Below are positions 34,639-46,854 of a stretch of DNA of 64,000 nt, in pieces. The DNA is from Chrysoperla carnea (lineage: Eukaryota > Arthropoda > Insecta > Neuroptera > Chrysopidae): positions 13,752,983-13,816,982 of the forward strand of contig NC_058337.1 of assembly GCF_905475395.1 (NCBI RefSeq). Reading direction: 5' to 3'. The translations under genes were made by a program, and so were the position numbers. The notes below the pieces were generated by a model. It was not told where the DNA came from. It made no database searches and worked only from the letters and a program-made list of their open reading frames with translations. How positions within the stretch are numbered: position 1 is the first letter of the stretch; every line of letters begins with the position of its first letter.

Positions 34639-34720
34639 CCAATAGAAATGTCCACTGTGTTCTAAGCGTTGCGCTGTGAGATGATGATTGGTTAATATCA
34701 ACCAATCGAACGTATCCATC
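34639..34720 (+). promoter_or_regulatory. Calr: CCAAT-box cluster upstream of calreticulin, ERSE-like
   Basis: CCAAT is at 34639-34643 and 34702-34706, and an inverted ATTGG at 34687-34691. The first is followed after 8 bases by CCACT and the second after exactly 9 bases by CCATC. The ER-stress response element is CCAAT-N9-CCACG, so both are imperfect matches. Calreticulin is a standard unfolded-protein-response target, which makes these plausible NF-Y/ATF6 or XBP1 sites. They lie about 195-275 bases before the start codon. Confidence 0.45.
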
Positions 34721-34914
34721 TGTACAAACAATTTAAAACACAAAGACAAACGGAACTTGATTGTAACCATAGTATCATAAAATGTTAGAAAGAGATAAAA
34801 CTACAATACCGTAGAAGTATTCTTAAAATATATTGAATGTATACATTGACGGGTTTGGGATAAACGCATTGTATTCGTGGCTAACCGTGCAGAGTGATTG
34901 GGTTTATGATCAAA

Positions 34915-37900
34915 ATGCGGTCGTTTTCTATATTATTTGTCGCGTTTGCGATTTTTCATAATATTTATTGTGAAGTGTATTTAGAAGAGAAATTCTTAGA
35001 TGGTAAGATTTTAATAAATATTATTTAATTTAATTTTTAATGAAAAAATATTTCCTATTTGTTATATCAATTATTTAAGCCGGTTAGTTAATTTATGCAA
35101 TTATGATTATAGATTCCTGGGAGAAAAATTGGATTTATAGTAAACATCCCGGTAAAGAATTTGGTAAATTTGTAAGAACTCCTGGAAAGTTTTACAACGA
35201 TGAAGTCCAAGATCAAGGTAGGTTTTAATTTTTAACAATGTTTGCTTTCAAATTGTTCTAGAACGTTCTAGTGTAGGTGGCAAGTAAAGTGAATACTTGG
35301 CATGTAAAGTCAATACTTTTACAAATTTTGTACTTGTAAATGTTTGATAATTCAATACAACCCTTTCTTAAAAAGGGTAGTACTTCAGTTGAAATGTAAC
35401 AATTACACCCATATGAATCAGGGGTGTTAACCGGAGGTGTAGTTTTTGTAGACAGCTTATTTCAAACTTTTAAGGTTTCTTTAATAGAAACACCTTGTAC
35501 TTAGAAACTTTTTTCTTTTCGTCAAAACTATTGTTATGTCACAGCTAATGATTTACTGAATGTTTTAAAATACAATACACGCCTTACAACATCACCCGGC
35601 GAAAAATGTACGGCAGCGAGTTAAACAAGTTTAACATAATAGTTTTTTCGAAAAAGTTTACTGAATGTATTTTACACTTGGTATGTCTATTTCAGAAAAA
35701 GTTTTTCAACTGATAAGATGTCCATAAATTTAATTGACCAAAAAATTACGAAAGGCGTACTTTTTAATACTCAAGTTAATTTAAAATGAATACTAAAGAA
35801 CAAATTTTAATCGACTTCAAAAAGACATTTTGTTTGCGTTCCCTTAAAAGTGCAATTACTGCTTATCGTTTTTCGATACAAGTTTTATTAATCAAAAAAA
35901 CTTTCCCTTAAGGTTTGTAGACATAAAGTATAACTAACGCACTTTTTCAGGTGTAAATTAAAAAATAAAGAGCATATTTTTAGCGTGTAAATTTGATAAG
36001 TGAAACTTGCATCGAAATTGATTATTATCCATTTGATTTTCAGTCACTTACCTTCATTCGTAGATACCGGCGAAACCGGGAACTTACCCTTTTTGAGTTT
36101 GGTTAATAACTGCTATTTTGTAAATCAAATAATAATCATTGCAAATTGAAAATTATGCTTATTCGTTTTTTTGTACAAGTCAGTAAGAAACTGATAAAAT
36201 TTATACATTTTTCGAAAGCTTCAAGTTGAGTATGGCTTGAATATGCTTAAGCAGGGTGACTCGACGGTAATAGGAAAAAGTAATTTAGTAGATAATGATC
36301 CGAATTTTTAGTATGTTAAAGTTGGCGAAACATATTATATAAAACAAAAATTTGGGTACTTTGCCTATTAATTTATCGGTAAGGTATCCAACTTTTTTTA
36401 ATAATATGTTTCCTTAACTATAACATACTATAAAAATTCGCATCATTTTCTACTCTTTTTTTTTTTCCTACTACTGTCGAGTCACTCTTTAAGCCAACGA
36501 AATAGAGTGAATATACATACGTGTAAAGGATTTTTCAAAAATTTGAAAAAAATTAAAACTACAATTATATTTTAATCTCTCCTCTTCATATGGATGAAAT
36601 TGTCGCAATTAAATATTACTCATATACTTCTATCGAGGAACTCCTCGAATTACTATGTATTCTCCTATTATACAATTCAATTCATATTTATCAAATGGTT
36701 TTTTTTTTTTATAGGTTTACAAACTTCCCAAGATGCTCGATTTTATGCACTTAGTCACAAATTTCCACCATTCTCTAATGAAGGAAAAGAGTTAGTCATT
36801 CAGTTTAGTGTTAAACATGAACAAAATATTGATTGCGGAGGTGGTTACATTAAAGTATTCGATTGTAAATTGAATCAAGAAGATATGCATGGTGAATCAC
36901 CATACGAAATCATGTTTGGACCTGATATATGTGGACCATCAACTAAGAAAGTTCATGTGATCTTTAGCTACAAAGGACAAAATCATCTAATCAAGAAAGA
37001 TATCAGATGCAAAGATGATGTTTATACTCATTACTACACATTAGTTGTTCGACCTGACAACACTTATGAAGTTTTAATTGATGGTGAATCAGATACAAAA
37101 GGTTCTTTAGAAGAAGATTGGGATTTCTTACCACCACGTAAAATCAAGGATCCAGAAGCAAAGAAACCAGAAGATTGGGATGATAATGAAAAAATTCCAG
37201 ATCCTGATGATAAGAAACCTGAAGATTGGGATGTCCCAGAACATATTCCTGACCCAGAAGCTACAAAACCTGACGATTGGGACGATGAAATGGACGGTGA
37301 ATGGGAACCACCAATGATTGATAATCCAGAATATAAAGGAGTCTGGACACCAAAACAAGTAAGTTTTAATTCAAAATTTAAATTCATTGAAATAAAAACG
37401 AAAATTTTAGAAATTAAATTTATGGGATTCAATATTATATGGTATCTCCCAAATTATTAAAAACAGAATTTGTATTCTTGTTAATTTCAATTAGCGTTTT
37501 GTTACATATTAACAAAATTTTATTTATTTCAGATTAACAATCCAAACTTCAAAGGAATTTGGGAACATCCCTTAATCGACAATCCTGAATTCACAGCTGA
37601 TGACAATTTATACAGACGCGATGAAATTTGTGCTGTTGGTTTTGATTTATGGCAAGTGAAAGCTGGAACAATCTTTGACAATGTTTTAGTTACCGATGAC
37701 ATCAACTATGCCAAAGATGCTTTAAAATCATTAAAAGAAACTCAAGAAGGTGAAAAGAAAATGAAAGAAAAACAAGATGAACAAGATAATACTAAAGAAG
37801 ATGTTAAAGATGATGATGAAGATGACGAAGATGAATCACCAAAAGAGTTACCAGCAGATGTAAGTGTAAAATTTTCCACTAATTCACGATTTTGAAGTTT

Positions 37901-38469
37901 ATGCTCATAATTAGAACTCGTTTACTAATCAATTTTCAAAATTTTAAAATAATTTTATTGTGTAATCATAACATGGACTACATTATAAAAAAAAATTCCA
38001 TTCAGATCTAACTAAATAAGCTCGTTTTGTATATTTTTACGATAGGATGAAACCCCTCATGGTTAGACCTCCGATAATTCATCTGTAGGTTTTTCGGGAT
38101 CAGTATTTGAAAGTGAAGAAATTTCAAAGTTTGCAATTCTAACTTCTAAACTATTTAAAGTTTATTTAAAATACAAACAAATTTCCTCTTACAGAATGTT
38201 TCACAAAAAAGTTATATTTTTTGAAGAGTTTCTTGAATTTGAATTTTCTATTTGTTAAGATTTAAAAGATAGTTTTACAGATTTCTAGATTCTTATTTTG
38301 AAACAACGAACACGAAAAATTTGTTCCTAATTAGCTTACACAAAATAATATTGTTACTTAAACAAACAAATAATAATTATTATTTTTATTAATTATTTGT
38401 AATTTTTTTTGTTAACAGGAAGAAGAAGATAGCGTTCATGGTGGTCCAGAGGAACACGACGAATTGTAA
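34915..38469 (+). CDS. Calr: Calreticulin, ER lectin chaperone (5 exons)
   Basis: Calreticulin binds monoglucosylated glycoproteins and stores calcium in the ER lumen. Exons: 34915-35002, 35113-35217, 36715-37358, 37533-37859, 38419-38469; GT-AG with matching phases, 404 residues. Features: signal peptide (about 1-19, cleaved before EVYLEEKF); globular lectin domain with KHEQNIDCGGGYIKVF and IMFGPDICG signatures, Cys105 and Cys137 placed as in the human disulfide; proline-rich P-domain with three units of the type IPDPDDKKPEDWD followed by GEWEPPMIDNPEYKG-type units; acidic Asp/Glu/Lys C-domain; ER-retrieval HDEL at the end. An in-frame ATG at 34906 would add MIK. I prefer 34915 because CAAAATG fits the insect initiation context better. 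All expected parts are intact, so the gene looks functional. Confidence 0.97.
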
Positions 38470-38775
38470 ATAACGAATGACATTCCATCAAGATAAAAAT
38501 AATTTACATGATACCATCGTTGCCCTCTATAGAATTCATTTTACGTAGTATTTTTTATTACGTACGTGTTTGCAAGCTGGAGACTTTTGTAAATATTGAA
38601 ATATGAAAAAATTTCATGTTTTTTATTCATTATTAGTGTAATTTCATTGTGTGAGTGCGTTTTTTGTTATATTTTAAGGTGTGAATATTGATATAAAAAA
38701 AGTAATTTATATATTATATTATATAATAAAAAAAATAATTGTTTTTTACTTGAAATCATTTTGATTATATTAGTC

Positions 38776-38781
38776 AATAAA
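38776..38781 (+). terminator. Calr: Candidate calreticulin polyadenylation signal
   Basis: AATAAA about 310 bases after the stop codon. An earlier AATAAA lies near 38726; either could be used. Confidence 0.4.
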
Positions 38782-38889
38782 ATTTCTCTTCCAAAATGTA
38801 TTTTTATTCAATTTTTACTATATGACAATGGTAAATTTAAGAAAGACATGTCCAACGAAGTGTACGTGCAAGAAGTGAAGCTCTAATCA

Positions 38890-39370
38890 TCAATACATAG
38901 TATAAAACAAAGCACCTTCAATCCATCTCTCAGTTCCTAATCCCTATGTATGCTTAGGTCTTTAAAACTACGTAACGGATTTTGATACGGGTTTTTCTAA
39001 TGGTTAAAGTGATTCAAGACGAAGGTTTGTATATATAATACAAGTATAATATAGTAGAGTAAGGGTTGAAAGGAATGTGCTTCAAAAACTTAAAAAATTG
39101 AGCATCGATTAAGCTCAAATGTTGACAAGATGTACAACCAGCTTCACGGATTGATTTTATCTATTTATAAAATTCGGAAGGGGGTGGAAAGGTGGAGCGA
39201 GAAAGTGAGAATAAATAATGTAATATTTACAAATATAACCAAGTGGGGTATCAAATAAGAGCTTGACATGTAAATTAAAAACTGTAATCCCTGCACAAGG
39301 GGATGTAGGGGGAGGGGTGAAACTGGGGATGTTGCCCAGCAAAGCAGATAGTTCACAGCTAGTTATTTAT
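38890..39370 (-). repeat. Dispersed repeat with CTAGCTGTGAACT start, copy 2 (inverted)
   Basis: Reverse complement of the family at 32567-33050. Its start, ACTAGCTGTGAACTATCTGC on the minus strand, lies at about 39343-39362, and GATACCCCACTT, AAGCTGGTTGTA and AAAATCCGTTACG follow in the same order. The several short minus-strand open frames here are inside the repeat. Confidence 0.7.
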
Positions 39371-39456
39371 ACTCGAGGTATTTCTAAATCAGTTCTTATA
39401 AACTGTAATAATTTATATTCAAGGTATTCTAGCACGCGTGCTTATAATAAACGCAT

Positions 39457-39722
39457 ACCACTAGTTCGATTTACATCTAGGCATATAAATGTCAATAGTA
39501 CGATAGAATACATGCGTTAAGCAATGCATCTAAGTGAGAGGTATTATATACATGTGTTGACAACAGAAGAACTGTATAGCCTAAAAGACATCGAAACCAC
39601 GATACAAGTCACTTGCAATTTCAGAAAGCATCTATAATACCTCTTACTTAGATGCATTGCTTAAAGCATGTACTCTGTCATACTCGTGATAGTTGCCTAG
39701 ATGTAAATCGAACAAGTGGTAT
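39457..39722. mobile_element. Hairpin element downstream of calreticulin
   Basis: Arms 39457-39552 and 39628-39722 are reverse complements, seen in ATACCACTAGTTCGATTTAC against GTAAATCGAACAAGTGGTAT and GCAATGCATCTAAGTGAGAG against CTCTTACTTAGATGCATTGC. The loop is about 75 bases. A miniature inverted-repeat element. Confidence 0.75.
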
Positions 39723-41822
39723 ATTACTGAAGCAAACAAATGCACTATTATATATTTATAGTTATGTGATTGAGCAACGTCGCAATGATAAAATTTTTAT
39801 TATATCACACAAATTAACATTTATATTAATTTGAAGGATAAGCTTAATAGTATAGACTGAGAATTTTCATACAAAAAAAAAATTTTTCCACGATAGTTAA
39901 GAGAAAAATAGTAATTTTAATAAAATAATACTTTGGAAAAAATTGGAGTGTAGATGAAGGAATTCGGTTCGAGACTCAAATTTAAAAAAAAACAGTCTAC
40001 TAATGATAGGAAGGTACATATAGCAACAAGCAACAGAAATGTCGTGTCTAATTATCGTAGATTGCTTCGTTACCGATCGCTCATGGCTTTTCCGAAGCAT
40101 CTATTTTTGAATTTTATATTATTTTTCAACGAAAACTTTTATACAAAAAGATACCATTAAAAGCCTTGAACGGATTTCCTGCGAGTCATACAAGCCGTGA
40201 AAATAAATCGTGTTTTCTCGTTTCATCGTGTTGGATTTCAGCTAGTCTCGTTTTTTAAGTACCACAACCCCTAGTTTTTTGTTTTTTATTAACCTTATGA
40301 CTACCAACTATTATGAATTTTTGACACCCGTTGACAACCTTTATCTCAAATATAGGCTAGTAAAGTTAGATTTTGAAATTAATAAATTACTAACAGCCAT
40401 TGAAGACCAATATCTCGTATATGCGACATTTTAAAACTTGGTTTTATAAGAAAAATTTTGAATTTTTTTAATTGAATATTTTTATGCGAGCCATTAACAA
40501 GTAAAAACACAAAAAATTTTTTGTCGAATAAAAAGTTGAGGTGAATGTACCATACACTTGAATTTCCCATATACGGGACAACATTAATTGAAAGTTTTAA
40601 TCGATATGAATGGAAATTAAAATTTTTTTCCGATTAATTTAAACAGAAAATCAATTTTACTTTTTTACTAGGATATTATATTGCATAAGGCGATGAATTT
40701 TTGCTTAAAATTATCCAATTGTAAAAGAGACTACCTAATGCCAAAGACATAGGAAATGGACTGAACGTTCCTATCTAAATGTACAGTAAATAAAAGCAGA
40801 AAATAAAAGAGACAAATCGATGTGCGGTCAGTTAATCGTTCTCTATGCTACAGGGGCAGACAGTAAAGAGACAGGTATTGGTCGCAAGAGTGGACAATTT
40901 CTTGAGAATATTGCTTAGTCCATTCTTTATGTATGCGCCTAATGTTAATACAAAACGGGGGAAATATAAATTAGGAAACAAACTCCTGGTTTTTCTTGAG
41001 CTCTTGTTTCATAATTCTTCTACAGAACTACGCGCAATCTCCAAGGAAATTTGAAAGTCGAGAAACTGATTGTTTTGGAAATATGTTGACCGTAAGTAAG
41101 CTCTTTGAGGGCCAAGCATTGCAAAGGCACTTCACATAAGGTATCGTGATTATAGAAAATTTTTTTTGCAAAATAATTTATTGTAAATATTACACGTCCG
41201 CACATTCACTTTTTTAGAGAATGGAATAACATTTTAAGTAGGTGTTAAGAATAACCGCCCCATTGATAATCACCATATTAAAAATTTTTGTCTCTCTTGT
41301 AAAAGATACATTGGCTATCAAAATTCGAACTTTTTGCATAAATGTACCAGCTGACCAATAGTGAAATTTTACATCATAACTTCAAAACTTTTCTACCAAG
41401 AAAAACGGGCCTTGTCCGATTTGTTGAAAAGATAACCAAAAACAAAATTATATTTATTTTCTTATTAGAGAAGTAACTTATAATGCTAGCTTTTTTGTAT
41501 TAAAGGTCATTTTTGAGGTCATTAAGATAAACTTTCTTATTTTATTTACGGGAAAGAATTTGTTTTTCGAAAAAATGTTTTGAACCAAGTTGTATGGCTT
41601 GTTAAGATTAATAACTTTCAAAATTAAACCTATTATCAGTAATTCAAACCTCCACTCTCAAGAAAAGTGGGGCATCCTATACATGATTATGTTTTCTAGA
41701 CTTGCCAGGAACGACGCACTATCTTAAAAATATTCTTTTAAAAATTTTCTTAGATTAAAATAATAAGCTCATAATTCGTTTATGGAATAAAACAAGTTAA
41801 TTTTTTTTAATTAGATTTAATT
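39723..41822. other. Intergenic between calreticulin and ALG10, nothing supported
   Basis: AT-rich DNA between the calreticulin 3' side and the ALG10 3' end (convergent genes). Several short open frames overlap on opposite strands and have no recognisable similarity. Confidence 0.5.
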
Positions 41823-44800
41823 TCACCAAATTAATCTTTGAATATCTTCAAAATTACTCCATCGAATTTCTTTTGTAAAAAATACATAAAAACTTAAAAT
41901 ATTTATTACTATGTACAAAATTGATTCACAAATTAATTGTATGTTTGAAATATTTCTCAATTTTAAGCGTACGATAATAAATGGTAGTAAAAAATAACGT
42001 ATTTCTAACATTTTTTGTAAAATTATTGGAATTATCATACATGGAAGAAACACAAGAACAAATCCAAAATTATTATTTTTGTGTATATCCATGAAAAATG
42101 AATAAAGTGAAAAATTATAAACAATTATCATAATATATTTAAAAAGTTTGTATTTCCCATAAAATCTATTCCACACATAAAATGTGTAATGACGATTATC
42201 GGCTAATAAATATGGATGAACTAACGTGTTCCAATGAATTATACATAAACCAATGACTAATAGAAATATCGTTATAAATTTATTTCGTAAGCAAAACTGA
42301 AAATAATCTATGATTTTGGTTATTGCAGAAGTACATCCAAATATTAAATAGAATAAACTAAAATAATAAATTTGTGGTAAGTGTAATACGGCTGTATGTG
42401 CTTGTTTATCACCGACTACAATCCCCCCATTTAAAACAACGAATACAATGAACCCAATTAAAATTAATAGATAACTTAAAATGTTATACACATTTTGAAT
42501 ATTTATTAAGTCTCTAATTGGAAATTTTCTTTTGGTAAAATTTATGACTGCACGCTGTAGATCCTAAAAAAAATAAAAACTATTACTTATAACTAAATAT
42601 AATATTCTTAGGGATCGAATTATTTGTGGTTATAATATACATAATTTTTTTCAGAAATTTTATAGCTTTTTTAAACCCAATTTAATTTTTATTCATTCTT
42701 CAGGCCCCTTCCCGTTTAATTGAAAGAAAACACGCTAACTACAGAAAAATGATTTAGGCAAAAGTCGTCAAGGGCAATAGAGGAAATTTACCTGTGTCAA
42801 TGACTTTGACCTACAATTATATATAAACTTTAAGCGTATTTTCTTCCGATTAAAAGCAATAACGGCAAATTTTTAGTCACATTTCCAAAATTATCGTATT
42901 TTCAAAAAAATATTTTTGATTGCTTAGCTACAAAACGAGATATTTAGGTATATAGATTAAAATGGCCCACCCTGTATATTCAATAATACAGAACTGATAT
43001 CATTTTTTAAGCAAATTAACACGCATGCAAAGATTATTCATTTTGAGGTGAGTAAAGAACGCAACTATTATTGATCAACAGATACGGATGCTACGGTTAG
43101 ATAATAATATAATAACTCATTCTCAACCATATGCGTTCGTAACGTAGATTAAAATTAATTAAACTTAAAAAAAAAACATTTATAATCTTACTTGTATATT
43201 GTAAATGGCATTTTTGTTTCCAATTTTAGATTTTTTCCTTCCATAATTTGGACCAAATTTTGACACAAAAATATCGATTACTAAATTTGCTAAACACATT
43301 CCCACCCAAAGTACATTTGTTTGCCGCATTAATATTGAAAAACCACCTAAAGTAATAGATTTTATGTTAACGTTACAAGATTTTTTTTAAAAGTACATAT
43401 ACCGTGGGACAGCACAGGTTTTTTTAAATGATAAATACATACTTGAAACGTTTACAATTTTTTTCGAAAAGGCTGCGTTTTCAAATGTGCATAATAATGT
43501 CATATTTGAGTTATCGTTTTATGAAAAAACGCAGCTGGGAATTTATTGGACACTATGATCACTTGATAACATTAATAATTATTAAACAATAAAATATTTT
43601 GCCCGACAAAAATACTGCGCCGATGAGCTTCCTTCCTTCCGATAAATTACCTTCTGCCTCATGCTCATTTGAAAACGCAGCCTTTTCGAACAAAAATCGT
43701 ATCGTCAAAAAGAAGCCACTCACAAAGTTTCAGGTATGTATTCATCATTTTAAAAAAAGCGGTGGTGTCCCATGGTCTAACATTTTAGGCTTACCTAAAA
43801 TACTAGCCAAAACATGTTTATCATTTTGACAGAAGTAAAACATTAATAAAACACTTGTAATTGATAGAATATCTGTGTAATAGACAAATGAGAAAAAATA
43901 TAACGGCGGCAATAATGCAACATTAAATGCAGTCCAAATAATATTTCCATTCAAATTATTCTGAAATTTAAAATAAAATTTAAGCAAGTGGTAGTAAAAA
44001 CTAACAGAGTTAATTGTTTAAATACTCTGTTTTATAATAGACTGAATATTTACAAAACATTAACAGTATACAGTGTAGCCCAGCAGGGTAGTGAACAGCA
44101 GAAAAAAAAATAGGGGATGTAATTAGCTCCCTAGTGTTGCCATCTAGCCGATCTTTTTTTAATCTTCTGAGTAAAAAGGCTAATTAAAACATTATATTTT
44201 TTAAATAATACTAATAAAAATTTTTAATTAATTACATAAGACAAATTATAAACATTATCATATCATCATTAAATCCGGACATACAATAATTAATAATTCC
44301 ACGCCTTTTTCCTCTGAATATTAAAAAAAGATTCGCTAGATGGTAACACTAGGGCGGGGGGGGGGGGGGGTACAAATATATCCTGCTATCTAGAGGATCT
44401 TTTTTTAATCTTCAGAGGAAAAAGGCTAATTCTAAGGTGAAAAGTTCTTCGATGTTTATTGATCAAACGCATCGATAACGAATTAAGGCTTCGTTAATTA
44501 TTTTAATTTTAAGAAAGTTGTAGAAAATAAAATATACTATAATTTACTATCATACAACTTTTTCGCTTTGTTTAAATATTTTTACTTTTTTTCGAAATTT
44601 GAAAATTTCGTTTAAATTTAGTTGGTACAATTTGTTCGAAAAATAAAACAAGAATTTCGAAAAAAAAATTCAAATTGCATTTTACGAATAAGACATTCTA
44701 CATTCTACACTGTAGTTCAGTTAAGGGGGGACTACTAGCAGTTTGAACGTAAATTTCTTTGTCAAACTTAGCTGAAAAATGGTCAGATAGTAAACTGTAA

Positions 44801-45724
44801 ATTTTATTTCTAACATTTTGCTTCTTTACATTTCAGTTTTTCTAATATTAGCAGAGAAATTCTAGAAATTAAAAACGATAATTCACAAAGCCCCAGCTCA
44901 TTAACGTTAGATCGAAAAACGCTTGAAAAGGCCGTCTCTAATTTTGAGCACCTTTTATTAGATTTAGGAAAAAATAGACTGGAAAAAAATAAAACAGAAA
45001 AAACAGAACCGATTTTTATTCATACACAAATCAATAAAATAGACCCGGAGAAAATAAACTCAAAAAGATGTTGAGCGTCTCACGGCGCGACAGTATGATC
45101 TTGTGGCTGCCGAACCAAGCATACTAACTGTGACTTAATCAAATGTTACTACATTAATATAAATATTTATTATATTATTATATTTATTATTCGAATTAAG
45201 ATGAGCATTTCTGTGGGCTGTATTCTGCATTTCGTTAAAATATATCCCCTTCAGGAGGATCCTTAGAGAATTTCTGACGGACCTTACTAAATCTAATAAC
45301 CAATAGAATACCTACATTATTTTGTGCAATTTTAGCGAAAAGAATTATATTTAATACACCAGCTAGATAATTTATAAATCGTAAATTATAATCAGTACAT
45401 AATTGAAACGGTCCTAGCAATACAGTTGATACCATATATAATCCTGGTAATGTTGTAATTTTTGAATCCCACTAAAAAATATAGTTAACATTTATATTTT
45501 CGATATTAATATTTTTTTAATCACGAACATAAGCATAAGGGATAACTTACTTCACTAAAATTACCGGCACAATAAGCTAAACCTTGCGGTATATGAAATA
45601 ACTCATCGATAATAATTTTTGAAGTTGCATAAACATTATCAAGAATAATTTTTGATATAACCAGGTATACAGTTATTAATATTAAAAACAAAAAGAGATA
45701 TATTTTTTTATTATTTAATACCAT
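41823..45724 (-). CDS. Alg10: ALG10 alpha-1,2-glucosyltransferase (5 exons)
   Basis: ALG10 transfers the third and last glucose from dolichyl-phosphate-glucose to the lipid-linked N-glycan precursor in the ER membrane. Exons in transcript order: 45724-45551, 45471-45316, 43960-43795, 43346-43192, 42563-41823; GT-AG, phases consistent, 463 residues, close to the usual family length of about 460-480. Conserved blocks: IDELFHIPQGLAYCAGNF (residues about 39-56) with acidic D40-E41; WDSKITTLPGLY (59-70) directly across the first splice; PPLYFFSFVYYTD in exon 3; MRQTNVLWV in exon 4; HPYLLADNRHYTFYVW (333-348) in exon 5. The protein is strongly hydrophobic with many membrane segments. I place the start at the first ATG (45724); the open frame extends upstream to a stop but has no earlier ATG. 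No disabling change was seen. Confidence 0.95.
42715..42985. repeat. Dispersed repeat in ALG10 intron 4
   Basis: Related to 14073-14450. Ends with GCTACAAAACGAGATATTTA and GGCCCACCCTGTATATT, whose complement begins TACAGGGTGGGCC, a terminus frequent in Tc1/mariner-like miniature elements. The other end was not resolved. Confidence 0.55.
43398..43785. mobile_element. Inverted-repeat element in ALG10 intron 3
   Basis: Left arm 43398-43490 and right arm 43663-43785 share inverted TTCGAAAAGGCTGCGTTTTC, AAATACATAC-type and GTGGGACA-type segments. The right outer end is only about 10 bases from the donor side of ALG10 exon 3 (exon ends at 43795). The plus-strand open frame 43599-43829 is created by the right arm and is not a gene. 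Confidence 0.65.
44128..44356. mobile_element. Hairpin element in ALG10 intron 2
   Basis: Inverted arms carry CTAGTGTTGCCATCTAGC and GCTAGATGGTAACACTAG, then CTTTTTTTAATCTTC-type strings inward. A third, direct half-unit (ATCTAGAGGATC through GAGGAAAAAGGCTAATT) follows at about 44386-44435, on the far side of a poly-G run. Confidence 0.65.
44356..44370 (+). repeat. Poly-G tract of 15 bases
   Basis: Uninterrupted run of 15 G at the outer edge of the hairpin element; probably length-variable and prone to sequencing error. Confidence 0.75.
44837..45074 (+). other. Unrecognised open frame antisense in ALG10 intron 2
   Basis: Starts after a good acceptor (TTTACATTTCAG), stays open to TGA at 45072-45074 (open from 44814 without an ATG) and encodes a charged peptide including SSLTLDRKTLEKAVSNFEHL. 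The composition is less AT-rich and less Phe/Ile-loaded than random frames around it, which suggests past or present coding. A different frame is also protein-like just after (NQAY-ending, about 45068-45130), as if a frameshift had occurred. It could be a nested gene's last exon, a pseudogene or transposon debris. No family recognised, and it does not join in frame to the plus-strand frame at 43599. Confidence 0.3.
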
Positions 45725-45799
45725 ATTTCTATTTTCAATTAGTGTTTGTTTACATATTTCTCGTGGTTTTAATTTTGGATTTGACGTATGCACTGTTGG

Positions 45800-46854
45800 T
45801 AAATGTCAACATATTATTGTCATGACAAGTTCACAAGTCATGAAACTAGATGGCAGTGTATTGTATTTATTGTTACATTTAAGGAGGTCCAAGGTTCACC
45901 ATAATTAAAATAAAGAAATTCTAGTTATCATTACGGTGGAAAAAAAGAAACTTGTATTTTTTTTTTTTGAATAATTATTTCCTTGGCGGTGTTGCTAAGT
46001 GAAATATTATGCTTTAAAAGTCGAAAGTACCGAAGTTCCATGTAGGGTTGCCACCCGGTCAAATATCTCGCCTCACACATTATGAGGGTGGTGTTGAGGG
46101 GGGGGGGAGATTGCAGTGAGAAGCAGGAAATTAACAAAAGTCTACTTTCGTCATATTTAATTTATTTCAACTACCTCAAAAATATAAATATGACGTAATA
46201 TGCATATTTCAGAAATTTGCATATTCTATCCATCATTTTGCACGAAAACTATCAGTCAGTTTGTTTTGGCATTAATCCTTAAGTATCTATCAACACTTAA
46301 TCATAAATAAGGTACAGACATAAAAATTTTACACAAGCATGACTCGAACAAAACGAAAAAACATGAAAATTATGCACGAAACGTGACTTTAATAGAACTA
46401 ATATAAAGCTAAGTTTTACAACTGACTTCTTATCGTAATATAAACAAAATAAGCTGAAAAGTCTTATAAACACTAAAATTACGAACAAAATTTATTGTTA
46501 TAATCAAAAGCTTATTATTTTTTCAATTATATTGAATAAAAAGAAAATTTTTTTACAATTATTATTTATATAGAATTCTTAACCAGACACAACTGGATTG
46601 ATCTGCAATTACTAAGGTACATTTTAGGTACAGGTAATTTTTTCATTAAAAGTCCGAGAAATCTATTGTTTTTAAATTTTTTTTTTATTAATCAAGTTTT
46701 AAATGACTTGCTATTCCACGTGGATATCTTTAAAGTGACGCAACAATAGTAATTATTACTGTATATTTGGAACTTGCAATTTTTATAGACAAAAAGAAAA
46801 ACTCGTTTTTTTTTCATAATCACGAGTAATTTGAAAACTATACGAGGATACTAA
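45800..46854. other. Upstream region of ALG10, nothing definite
   Basis: Holds the presumed ALG10 promoter but no recognisable core element. A G-rich patch lies at 46098-46107. Short minus-strand open frames look spurious. Confidence 0.4.

Noticed and set aside
36594-36714. N-terminal extension of the calreticulin exon 3 frame
   Set aside because: This is intron read-through before the acceptor TTTTTATAG at 36714; the true N-terminus is encoded by exons 1 and 2.
37064-37432. Antisense open frames over calreticulin exon 3
   Set aside because: Shadows of the P-domain repeats; the plus-strand frame is clearly calreticulin.
43599-43829. Plus-strand gene inside ALG10 intron 3
   Set aside because: The frame coincides with the right arm of an inverted-repeat element (43398-43785), does not join in frame to 44837, and reads into ALG10 exon 3 antisense.
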